From assembly GCA_903921605.1 (NCBI GenBank), contig CAIXQV010000490.1, positions 1-27,581 on the forward strand: 27,581 nt of DNA, given 5' to 3'. This document shows, one piece after another, positions 1 to 7,113 of the stretch. Numbering within the stretch: position 1 is the stretch's first letter; every line of letters starts with the position of its first letter. Origin of the DNA: an uncultured Planctomycetaceae bacterium (GTDB lineage: Bacteria; Planctomycetota; Planctomycetia; Planctomycetales; Planctomycetaceae). Both the position numbers and the translations under genes were made by a program. Under the pieces are notes generated by a model. That model had not been told where the DNA came from, searched no databases, and was given only the letters and a program-made list of their open reading frames with translations.

Positions 1-2
1 AA

Positions 3-23
3 CGGCAGGGCGTCAGCCCTCCG
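3..23. repeat. 21-nt interspersed repeat, copy 1
   Basis: This 21-nt stretch is identical to one at 24593-24613, more than 24 kb away, and flanking bases also partly agree (A-A/G before it, GT-AT after it). It contains a small inverted repeat, AGGGC-gtca-GCCCT, so it could fold into a five-pair hairpin. Both copies lie outside genes. It is probably a REP-like chromosomal repeat, but two copies in one window do not establish a family. Confidence 0.6.
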
Positions 24-50
24 AGTGATCACGACATGTTGAACGATTTG

Positions 51-199
51 TTTCACCACAGAGGTCACAGAGAGGAATCGTAGAGCAAAGCAAGACCTGA
101 CTTTCCTCTGCGTTCCTCTGCGACCTCTGCGTTCAAAAAGTTCTGCTGTCCTGCCGCTTCTGTGAATCCTCTGTGCTCTCCGTGACCTCTGTGGTGAAA
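51..199. repeat. 149-bp inverted-repeat element
   Basis: The ends form a perfect 18-bp inverted repeat (51-68, TTTCACCACAGAGGTCAC, against 182-199). Inside, the unit CCTCTGCG occurs three times between about 105 and 129. There is no coding potential. The minus-strand translation of one end gives the peptide TTEVTESTE, a recognisable spurious product of the CACCACAGAGG-type repeats found in many bacterial genomes. No target-site duplication is evident. It is most likely a non-autonomous interspersed repeat or hairpin element; MITE ancestry is a guess. Confidence 0.65.
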
Positions 200-259
200 A
201 CGCCCTCTTCGCCTCCCCCCGGAAAACAACCTCCCGAACACCCGTGTCTCCTGTTTCGG

Positions 260-301
260 GACAAACAGCCCGCATTCCTCGCGAATGCCGGGCTGTTTGT
301 C
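260..301 (+). terminator. Strong hairpin, probable terminator
   Basis: An 18-nt left arm (260-277) pairs with a 19-nt right arm (283-301) with a single-base bulge and a five-nt loop. On the plus strand it is followed by TTTT at 302-305, the form of an intrinsic terminator. No plus-strand gene precedes it in the window. It also sits 34 nt beyond the stop of the minus-strand operon ending at 335, but there is no U-tract in that direction. It could therefore end an unseen upstream gene, act weakly in both directions, or protect the 3' end of the minus-strand transcript. Confidence 0.5.
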
Positions 302-334
302 TTTTGTGGGGCAACGGAAAAGATCGTCTTCGTC

Positions 335-685
335 CTATCGCCGTTTCTTGGGGCGAACAATCCAGACCGCGATTCCGATCACAAGAAGAATCGGGAACAG
401 AACCTTGATCCTGTTAACGAATACAGCCAGCAGCACGAGCACCGCTAGTCGTCCGCGTCCAAGACCGTTCCAGACCGTTGGTCGACGACTGACCGGAAGG
501 CACAGCCAGAGTGCTCCCAGCACGATTCCGATTCGAAGACAGGCGGCCGGCCACGCAGAATCCTGATAGCCGCCCCAAAGACCATAGACGGACAAAAGCC
601 CACACGCCAAAGCGATGATTCCAACTCGGCGACGGCGATCAACTAACAAAGCAGGCTGATCAATAACTGGGGCCTTACCGGACAT
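335..685 (-). CDS. Small polytopic membrane protein, last gene of the TolQ/ExbD unit
   Basis: A 116-aa protein of unknown function. I chose the ATG at 685, five nt after the upstream stop codon, over a longer frame that would overlap the upstream gene. There are about three hydrophobic stretches: near residues 20-40 (GIIALACGLLSVYGLWGG), 48-67, and a long one at 80-110 that may be one or two helices. The protein ends with the basic tail RPKKRR, which suggests a cytoplasmic C-terminus. I recognise no family. No clear Shine-Dalgarno precedes the ATG, so translation may be coupled to the 1083-aa gene upstream. Its position suggests an accessory role for the TolQ-ExbD-toroid complex, but that is inference from gene order alone. 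Confidence 0.75.
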   Translation of the reverse strand: MSGKAPVIDQPALLVDRRRRVGIIALACGLLSVYGLWGGYQDSAWPAACLRIGIVLGALWLCLPVSRRPTVWNGLGRGRLAVLVLLAVFVNRIKVLFPILLVIGIAVWIVRPKKRR

Positions 686-690
686 CGTGT

Positions 691-3600
691 TTACTTTTCG
701 AGTTCCAGATAGAGCGGTAAATGCCGGTAGTAGACTTCCAGCATCAACAGATTCAAGCATGTCAGATAATGACGACCACCGCCATTAGCCCATTTGTCAG
801 GCGAAGGTCGAGAAGGATCCCAACTGCCGCTGACCGATCCCTCTTTACTCTGAGTCGTCACGAGCAGATCTCGTAAACCATTGTTCCACTCGTTCCAATG
901 ATCTCCCTGCATGTGAAACATCACCTGCGTGGCATAGTACCAATAGTAGGCGTCACGCTGGCCAAAATCGGGCAAACGTGTTCGCAGATAATTTGCACCG
1001 GCAATCAACTGAGCGTCTTCGCGTTTGGCTCCCAGATATTGCCGCATCAGCAGTCCTTCCGCAGTCATGGCAGGGCTGACTTCTTCTCTGGGATGATAAC
1101 TAAACTGCCCGGCAGCCGACTTGCTCTCCACAGAATCAAGCCAGCGACTCACTCCCGTGTAGGCCTCTTTGGGCACTTTCAGTCCCGCCATTTCACCGCT
1201 CTTAAGAGCCATCAATTGCCAGCCGGAAACCGACGTGTCCGATTCAAACTGTGGACGGTATCTCCATCCTCCGAACTCCTTATGTTGCGACTCGACAATA
1301 AAGTCCAAAGCCTTCTGGGCAGGGGCTCGCAGGGCAGGATCTTTCGTCAGTCCATACGCTTCACAAAGCGCGATCGACGCTATTCCGTGGCTATAAAACC
1401 AGACATATTTGGTTTCATCAGCAAACAGATCTCCATCCGGCTTCTGATGTTCTACCAGCCACTTCATTCCACGATCAACGACTTCCTGATGCTTTCCAGA
1501 CTGATGAGTATATCCGGCTCCCAGAAACGCCAGCAGACTCAACCCTGTCGCCGCACTATTGGACACAAAGCTGCCTTCACCGAGCGACTCAGACGTCTCC
1601 CCGGGGAAATCATCAATACTCCAATGTCCATCAGGATATTGATTGCGAGTAAGCCACTGCAGACCTCGTTCAACAGCCTCTTCAGAATCCTCTGAACCTC
1701 CAAGCGTCTTCGCGGCTTCACGACGTGCATCTGTTGTTCGCATCGAAAGACTCTCAGGGATTGAGGCCTCCGGTGAACTGCCACGTCCCTGAACCGACCG
1801 TTTTGCCAATCCGGCAATCGCTTCCGCCGATGCCAACGACGGCCGATCAGCCCCAACACCCTTACGTCCTGATGGAGTCGTCATTCGTGAACTCAATGAA
1901 GGATCTCCAGCGGTACCAACTCCGGAAGACGCCGGAGCAGGTCCGCTCGCTCCCGGCAATCCTGCAGATCGTCGAGGCAGCGCACGGGTTCTGGGACCAG
2001 CGACAGCAGCAAGTCCCGCAGAAGCCGCCTGCGGGCCAGCAATCACCAGAGCACCACCTTGTTCCGCTGCAATAGCTTCTTCGGTTAAACCCGGCAAAGC
2101 CCCCATGGATTTCGATCGTGCCAAGCCGGGACCACGTCCGCCCGCAAAGCCGTCCGTGACTGAAAGACGAGCATTCGGTTCTGTCCCACGTGCCCCGTCG
2201 ATGCCTCCGGTTGCGGCTTTCATCAGCCCGGATGCTGCAGTCGAAGAGGGCACCACTCCATTTGATCCGGTTCGACTTTGGATCAATGCCCCCGGCTCAC
2301 CCGTTGCTCTCCCGGTCGGTAATCCGCTGCTCTGGCGCCCGGTTGCAGTTCGCGCCGGTCCGGCAATCATCCCTTCAGCCGATGGTTTGGTTCCAACTCC
2401 GACACCACTCACGCCGCTTTCACTCGCCGCCGTTCCAACAGCTTCAGCACCGAAACCTGAACGTCGTCCCGGAGCAATCGACAAGCCTGCTTCGGTGCCC
2501 AACCCAGGCTTGGCCGCACCAACAGACTGCGATTTGGCAACCTTCACTCCCGATGGCGAATTCTCCGCGACACTTGTGCCCAGCGATCCATTCGCTGCCT
2601 CAATCTCACCCGCCGCCATGGCCCCGCCCGGTACTTTTGCCGCTGTCGTCCTCTGTCCAGAGCGAGAGTTTGCAGATTCCGCAAACGTTGGTGCGGAGAC
2701 CTCACCGGTCGCCGAGACTTCAACGTTTTCAGCAGCAGCACTACTTGACGCTGCCTGTGCGGCAGACACTTCCGAGCGTGCCATCACGGCAACTCCGCCA
2801 TCAGCCGGAGCACCTCCAGCATCTTGGTCCGCTAGCGACGACCGAGATGGAACCTGCGCTCTGACAGTCGGCTCAACAGACGGAGATGCGACATCGGCCT
2901 GCATGTTCGATTCCGCGGCCGACGCAGGATTGGCCGAAGCCTGGCGACTGATGTCTGTGCTTCGCTCCTTCAGATTCGATTGAGCCGCTTCTTTTGATGC
3001 AATCTGAATCTCTTCAGGCTTTGACTCAACGGCATCGGCTTTTGCAACCTCTCGTTCTGCAGCAGCCGCGTCGACGGTTTCAGGAGTCACCGTGGCATCA
3101 CTGCGATTCGCGCGAATCTGGGCGGCCTCAATCTGCATTTCCGGCGAATCGCTATTGTCCAACTGACGCTCAGTAACCGGAATTTCCGCCGCCGATTTAT
3201 TCTGCTCGACCTGATCCTCCAGTTTCACATCTTCAGCTGAAGCTGCTGCTGCGACATCCGGAGCTGCGATGGCTTCCGGCTCTTCAATCTCACCCGCTGT
3301 CGCCTGACGTTGCATTTGCTCCGCAGCATCAGCAGCGAGCTCAACTTTCTCGCGACGTTCCGGCGTCTCTGCTTCTTCTGCAACCTGAAGCAATTCAACA
3401 GCCTCCGACTCCGCCTTTTCAGCTTCAGCGATCGTCATTTCTGAACGCTCAGGCTCAAGCTCACGATCAGGTGTCTCGGTCTCATTCTGCTGGAGCCACG
3501 CTGCGGCAGGATCCGGTACGTCACTGGTGGCGTGGTCCGGCAGAGTAAACTCTTCACGGGGGATCTGTGAGAGATCAGCAGCCTGTGCAGGTGTTGGCAA

Positions 3601-3942
3601 CGGCCCTCGAAAATCCACGGTTGTCATCGACAGACACAAGAGAAAATGAATCAGCAGGCTCAGAGCGATCGCCCACTGCAACCGGCGTTTGATCACTCCG
3701 CGAACCAGAAACGTAACCAGAAGCAACATCGCGATCAGCGCGAACGCCCACGCGATCTGACCTGAAAGGTGCTGCATAACGGGCAACGGAACAACACTGG
3801 CATCGGTGAAAACAGCCGCCATGCCCTGCAGAGAAACAATTCCACAGGCGACAGAGACACCTATGGCGACGAATATTCTCAGTCGCTGAGCAGTTGTCAG
3901 CTCGTTCAATTCTTCATTCGAAAGCTGAACAAGATCTCTCAC
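691..3942 (-). CDS. TonB/TolA-like membrane-anchored protein with C-terminal prenyltransferase/squalene-cyclase-fold domain
   Basis: 1083 aa, starting with GTG at 3942 behind an AAGGAGG at ten-nt spacing; the start overlaps the ExbD stop by four bases. Three N-terminal membrane helices (about 21-45, 63-84, 88-109) are followed by a ~640-aa low-complexity linker, Glu/Ala-rich to about 350 and then Gly/Ala/Ser-rich. Residues ~753-1083 form an alpha/alpha-toroid domain with repeats such as GLQWLTRNQYPDGHW, GMKWLVEHQKPDG and ALDFIVESQ, typical of prenyltransferase/squalene oxidase repeats. The basic loop RGVIKRRLQ between helices 2 and 3 places the C-terminus outside the cytoplasmic membrane. Helix 3 contains S95-LLI-H99, matching the SxxxH motif with which TonB and TolA couple to ExbBD/TolQR. 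At the place of the squalene-hopene-cyclase DXDD acid the sequence reads ESDTS (900-904), so cyclase activity is doubtful. The toroid call is firm; the TonB-like role is inference. Confidence 0.85.
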   Translation of the reverse strand: MRDLVQLSNEELNELTTAQRLRIFVAIGVSVACGIVSLQGMAAVFTDASVVPLPVMQHLSGQIAWAFALIAMLLLVTFLVRGVIKRRLQWAIALSLLIHFLLCLSMTTVDFRGPLPTPAQAADLSQIPREEFTLPDHATSDVPDPAAAWLQQNETETPDRELEPERSEMTIAEAEKAESEAVELLQVAEEAETPERREKVELAADAAEQMQRQATAGEIEEPEAIAAPDVAAAASAEDVKLEDQVEQNKSAAEIPVTERQLDNSDSPEMQIEAAQIRANRSDATVTPETVDAAAAEREVAKADAVESKPEEIQIASKEAAQSNLKERSTDISRQASANPASAAESNMQADVASPSVEPTVRAQVPSRSSLADQDAGGAPADGGVAVMARSEVSAAQAASSSAAAENVEVSATGEVSAPTFAESANSRSGQRTTAAKVPGGAMAAGEIEAANGSLGTSVAENSPSGVKVAKSQSVGAAKPGLGTEAGLSIAPGRRSGFGAEAVGTAASESGVSGVGVGTKPSAEGMIAGPARTATGRQSSGLPTGRATGEPGALIQSRTGSNGVVPSSTAASGLMKAATGGIDGARGTEPNARLSVTDGFAGGRGPGLARSKSMGALPGLTEEAIAAEQGGALVIAGPQAASAGLAAVAGPRTRALPRRSAGLPGASGPAPASSGVGTAGDPSLSSRMTTPSGRKGVGADRPSLASAEAIAGLAKRSVQGRGSSPEASIPESLSMRTTDARREAAKTLGGSEDSEEAVERGLQWLTRNQYPDGHWSIDDFPGETSESLGEGSFVSNSAATGLSLLAFLGAGYTHQSGKHQEVVDRGMKWLVEHQKPDGDLFADETKYVWFYSHGIASIALCEAYGLTKDPALRAPAQKALDFIVESQHKEFGGWRYRPQFESDTSVSGWQLMALKSGEMAGLKVPKEAYTGVSRWLDSVESKSAAGQFSYHPREEVSPAMTAEGLLMRQYLGAKREDAQLIAGANYLRTRLPDFGQRDAYYWYYATQVMFHMQGDHWNEWNNGLRDLLVTTQSKEGSVSGSWDPSRPSPDKWANGGGRHYLTCLNLLMLEVYYRHLPLYLELEK

Positions 3943-4400
3943 TGCTCGGGCCCCTCCTTGGCGACCTCCGGCGGAATCACCGCCACTCGATAGTCGCGAA
4001 TTCCAGCCTTGTTACAAAGACTCATAACCCGTGCGATGTACTTCCAGTCGGATCGTTCGTCCCCCCGAATCACGACCGGCTGGTTTCCAGGATTATTCGT
4101 TCCTGCCCGCTGCAGTCGTTCCGCCAATTGGGCCTCATTGTGCAATTCACCAGCCACATAGTACTGACCATCAACGTTTATGTTGACGACCATCTCACGC
4201 GGTCGCATCACCATCGGCATGGCGGCCACGGCATCCGGCAACGTAGCGTCAAGCGATCCTTCGCCGGAAGCCTTGGACTCTTCTTCAAATCGACTGGCCA
4301 CCATAAAAAACAGCAGCAACTGAAAGACGCAGTCGATCATGGGCGTCATGTCGATTAAACGCTTGCTGGCTCCCTGTCGATTCTTATAGCGAAACCGCAT
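3939..4400 (-). CDS. ExbD/TolR-family biopolymer transport protein
   Basis: 153 aa. It has a short cytoplasmic N-terminus, one membrane helix around residues 18-37 carrying DMTPMIDCVFQLLLFFMV, and a periplasmic domain. The helix matches the ExbD/TolR signature, and D23 is the conserved proton-carrying aspartate. The periplasmic part contains VVNINVDGQYYVAGE and VVIRGDERSDWKYIARVM, the usual ExbD beta-alpha pattern. The start is two nt beyond the TolQ-like stop, with GGGAG upstream at about 11 nt. The stop overlaps the start of the 1083-aa gene. In the family this subunit works with an ExbB/TolQ pentamer as a proton-driven motor. Which partner it drives is not shown, but the linked TonB-like protein is the obvious candidate. 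Confidence 0.93.
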   Translation of the reverse strand: MRFRYKNRQGASKRLIDMTPMIDCVFQLLLFFMVASRFEEESKASGEGSLDATLPDAVAAMPMVMRPREMVVNINVDGQYYVAGELHNEAQLAERLQRAGTNNPGNQPVVIRGDERSDWKYIARVMSLCNKAGIRDYRVAVIPPEVAKEGPEQ

Positions 4401-4402
4401 TG

Positions 4403-5446
4403 CTACGACTTCTCCCTGACACCTGGCGAGGCAGAGGCCGTCACTGTACGAAGCGCACTGCGATCATCAATCGTAGCATTCATTTCCCCACTGCCACTTT
4501 TTGAGGATGATGTCGATTCCGGACGAGGTCCGGTCCCCTTCAACAGAACTCCCGACGCATCACTCTTCCGGGTCACTCGCCATTTGCCTTCAAACCGTTC
4601 AAACAACGGCACGATCTCATTAAAAACATCTTCCATGCCCCGCAACAGGCGTTCAATTCGCCCCTCAAGCATATTGGCAATCACAATCGCCGGAATTGCG
4701 ACAACGAGTCCGGCAAACGTCGTAATCAATGCCGTGTAGATCCCCTGTGCAAGTTCCTGCCCCTTGGCGGTTCCTGTGGAAGTCGAAGCACTGATGACCA
4801 TAAAGGCCATGATCATTCCCTGCACGGTTCCCAGAAGGCCCAGCATCGGCGAAATGCTGACCGCCACATTGATTGGGCGAATGTTCTGAGCCATCTGGTC
4901 AGCTTCCCGACCGACCGCATCTTCGACGGCTTTCTCCAACTCTGCCTGAGGTCTCCCGACCTTCAGGATCGCCGCCTGCAGAACCCGCGCTAACGGGGAG
5001 CGATACGTCAGGCAAACATCGTAAGCCAGTCGAGGATCGATACCGCTGCTCTGCTGATTTAACTTCTGCAATCCGACCAGGAGCCCGGGAGGGATAATCA
5101 GATTTCTTCGTAGCCCAATTCTTCGCTCAATGGCATACGCCATGACAACGATTGAGCACAACGCAATCGGGATCATAAACAGGCCACCCTGAACGGCCAG
5201 ATCCCATAAAAACGGCAATGGCTGAGGTATCCCCAGCCGCACAAGTTCATCAGACACGTTTCGGGTAAAAGATTTCGCTTCCGCCGTCGCATCCGAAGAT
5301 GAATCTTCGGGTGCGACATTGCCCTGCGGTCCATCTGAGATTTGACCAGATTGATCAACAGGAGCGGAAGACTCCTGCGCCGCAGCCGGTGGCAGAGTAA
5401 CGCACAGAAAAACCAGAGAACCAAAAACAATCAGCGAAGTTCGCAT
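4403..5446 (-). CDS. MotA/TolQ/ExbB-family proton channel protein with signal peptide
   Basis: 347 aa from the ATG at 5446, which has an AGGA six nt upstream and gives a clean signal peptide (MRTSLIVFGSLVFLCVTLPPAAAQ); an ATG at 5482 is possible but poorly placed. After a Ser/Glu-rich periplasmic stretch come a helix near 75-100 (GLFMIPIALCSIVVMAYAIE), a cytoplasmic domain, and two further helices. These carry the family motifs SPMLGLLGTVQGMIMAF and ALITTFAGLVVAIPA, which line the proton path. The C-terminal tail is Ser/Gly-rich and basic. A cleaved signal peptide ahead of the three core helices differs from E. coli TolQ/ExbB and is known in long ExbB variants. First gene of the four-gene unit. 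Confidence 0.92.
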   Translation of the reverse strand: MRTSLIVFGSLVFLCVTLPPAAAQESSAPVDQSGQISDGPQGNVAPEDSSSDATAEAKSFTRNVSDELVRLGIPQPLPFLWDLAVQGGLFMIPIALCSIVVMAYAIERRIGLRRNLIIPPGLLVGLQKLNQQSSGIDPRLAYDVCLTYRSPLARVLQAAILKVGRPQAELEKAVEDAVGREADQMAQNIRPINVAVSISPMLGLLGTVQGMIMAFMVISASTSTGTAKGQELAQGIYTALITTFAGLVVAIPAIVIANMLEGRIERLLRGMEDVFNEIVPLFERFEGKWRVTRKSDASGVLLKGTGPRPESTSSSKSGSGEMNATIDDRSALRTVTASASPGVREKS

Positions 5447-5882
5447 GGAACATCCTGAGAGGCCATTAATGAGGTACTTCATGGTTCAGTTTCGCCTGAA
5501 ACAAATTGCAATTCATTTCCTGTGCTGACCCGCAGGTCACAAAACTCTATGCAGCCGGACATGTCGCTCGCTACTAACTTGACTGCCATCTTAGGGACAT
5601 TTCAGGATGTAGACGATTTTCTCCGAATTCTCTCCGGCTGTTTTCTGTGTTCCAGCCGCGAAACAGCAAACTCAGGCTCTTTAGAGAACGTGTTCCTCCG
5701 GAGCTGAACGGCCCCCCTGTGCATCGTCTATCGCCGACAATGTGATCCCGCTGCTGACGAAGCCCCACTACGCCACAACCTGAACTGTTCGTGCTATTCG
5801 GGTGTTTTTCCGAGTTTCCCAGGACTTCTCTGCGGCTTCGCACAAGCGCCGAACATAAACGCCAAATCTTTGGAAAGCTAAC
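5447..5882. other. 436-nt intergenic region upstream of the TolQ-like gene
   Basis: I see no convincing gene; the frames here are short and have no coding signal. It must hold the promoter of the minus-strand TolQ operon, but no good -35/-10 pair stands out. A cluster of overlapping inverted repeats lies at 5635-5667 (CGGCTG with CAGCCG, and GCTGTTT with AAACAGC). No tRNA-like fold was recognised. Confidence 0.5.
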
Positions 5883-6584
5883 CTATTTTCGACATCGCTG
5901 AAGCCGAACCCCATTTCCCTCAACAACCAGTTCCAGCAGAATATCCTGCAATTGGGAGCAAAGTCGAGTTCTATGGCGTTCCAGATAAATATGCTTGCTG
6001 CCGGGATCAATCTCCAGAAAGGCCTCCGTACTTAGACGGTGTTTATGGGCTCTCCAGAACGCCAAAAACATTGGGATGTTCACGGTCCCCCGAAGTTTAA
6101 TGCTCCCATCCTGATCAGTTCGGACGATTAACTCGTCTCCTAATTGCTCAATTGTCGTTCGCAGCAGGTCACTTCGAAGCGGAACTTCAGCCGCTCGGTA
6201 AGCCTGTTTTTTCGCCCAATGCTCCACAGCCACCACGGCTTCTTCAAGCTCCATAATCCCTGAGAACTGAACAGGACTCTTTGTCTCTACGGCCTGCCGC
6301 ACAGCTTCAATCAGCGGTTGCAGCATTCTGTATTTCATGCGAGTCTCAGGAATTAGCCTGCGGTATTCCCACAGTGCACTGTCATCTGCGACCAGGATCT
6401 CCAGCACTTCCGCACCATTCCCGGGAGCAACGGTGTAATCACGAGCGATGCCGACCGACGCAGCATCACGGGCTTCAAAGACGTTCTTGTAGATAAAGTC
6501 CAGGCGACGGCGAAGATCTTCAGCAAGGATCTCTGGCGACTCAACCCACTGCTTGCCCTGTGACTTGGCTTCTCGATTTGACAT
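5883..6584 (-). CDS. Conserved-looking hypothetical protein, 233 aa
   Basis: I do not recognise a family. The protein is soluble with no signal peptide or membrane helix. The first 120 residues look mainly helical (AEDLRRRLDFIYKNVFEARD; then MKYRMLQPLIEAVRQAVETK). The second half contains a beta-type stretch DELIVRTDQDGSIKLRGTVN and a basic region FWRAHKHRLSTEAFLEIDPG. Start at the ATG at 6584, without a Shine-Dalgarno. It follows cdd by 100 nt and precedes the TolQ unit by 436 nt, so it may be the last gene of the upstream transcript or stand alone. Length, composition and the absence of frameshifts support a real gene. Confidence 0.75.
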   Translation of the reverse strand: MSNREAKSQGKQWVESPEILAEDLRRRLDFIYKNVFEARDAASVGIARDYTVAPGNGAEVLEILVADDSALWEYRRLIPETRMKYRMLQPLIEAVRQAVETKSPVQFSGIMELEEAVVAVEHWAKKQAYRAAEVPLRSDLLRTTIEQLGDELIVRTDQDGSIKLRGTVNIPMFLAFWRAHKHRLSTEAFLEIDPGSKHIYLERHRTRLCSQLQDILLELVVEGNGVRLQRCRK

Positions 6585-6684
6585 ATGCGAACTACGGTCT
6601 GAAATGGCCTATAAGCCCGCCGGACAAATACTGGCGGCTTCATCAGAGGTTGACTCTCATGAGTCCGATGAATATCACCGGATC

Positions 6685-7110
6685 TTACAGACTCCCATGA
6701 TCCAGACGAAAGGCTCGAGGTAGAAGTTCGCTCAGGAGTACCACTTCCGGGTCATTGTCGCCCGCGGAATCGAGATTATCAAGAATTACGGGCAATTGAG
6801 GGCTGAACTCCATCAGAAACTGACGACATGCCCCACACGGGACCGGCACTCCGGTCAACGAAATGCAGATGGCTCGAAAGTTCCGATGCCCATGAGCTAC
6901 CGCTGAGCAGACTGCCACTCGCTCCGCACAAATCGTCAAACCGTACGAGGCATTCTCAACATTGCATCCTGTGAAAATCTCTCCGGAGCCCGCCAGAACA
7001 GCGGCCCCCACATGGTACTTCGAATACGGAGCCCACGCTTTTTCCCGCACTTTGCGTGCCGCATCGCGCAGAGCAATCCATTCCGGAATCCGGGCCAGCG
7101 TCAAATTCAT
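6685..7110 (-). CDS. cdd: Cytidine deaminase
   Basis: 141 aa, the usual size of the homotetrameric cytidine deaminases, which hydrolyse cytidine and deoxycytidine to uridine and deoxyuridine for pyrimidine salvage in the cytoplasm. The motif TGCNVENASYGLTICAERVA has zinc ligand C61 and catalytic E63. PCGACRQ supplies the other two zinc cysteines, C92 and C95. YSKYHVGAA near residue 29 is the substrate-binding strand. Cysteine in place of histidine as first zinc ligand is typical of the tetrameric class. The ATG at 7110 follows GGGAG by six nt and lies three nt after the LarA-like stop, so the two are co-transcribed, although no metabolic link is obvious. Confidence 0.95.
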   Translation of the reverse strand: MNLTLARIPEWIALRDAARKVREKAWAPYSKYHVGAAVLAGSGEIFTGCNVENASYGLTICAERVAVCSAVAHGHRNFRAICISLTGVPVPCGACRQFLMEFSPQLPVILDNLDSAGDNDPEVVLLSELLPRAFRLDHGSL

Positions 7111-7113
7111 CGG

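Noticed and set aside
133..360. 75-codon minus-strand frame containing TTEVTESTE
   Set aside because: Translation of the inverted-repeat element and hairpin; a known type of spurious peptide.
691..1686. Functional squalene-hopene cyclase
   Set aside because: The DXDD motif is not found, the domain is membrane-tethered behind a long linker and predicted outside the cytoplasmic membrane.
898..1695. 265-codon plus-strand open frame
   Set aside because: It lies wholly antisense to the toroid domain of the 1083-aa gene, has no ribosome site and a composition unlike a protein; the frame is open as a by-product of the codon bias of the real gene.
2105..2983. 292-codon plus-strand open frame, Pro/Ala/Ser-rich
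   Set aside because: Mirror image of the low-complexity Ala/Gly/Ser linker of the minus-strand gene; the repetitive codon use keeps the opposite frame open.
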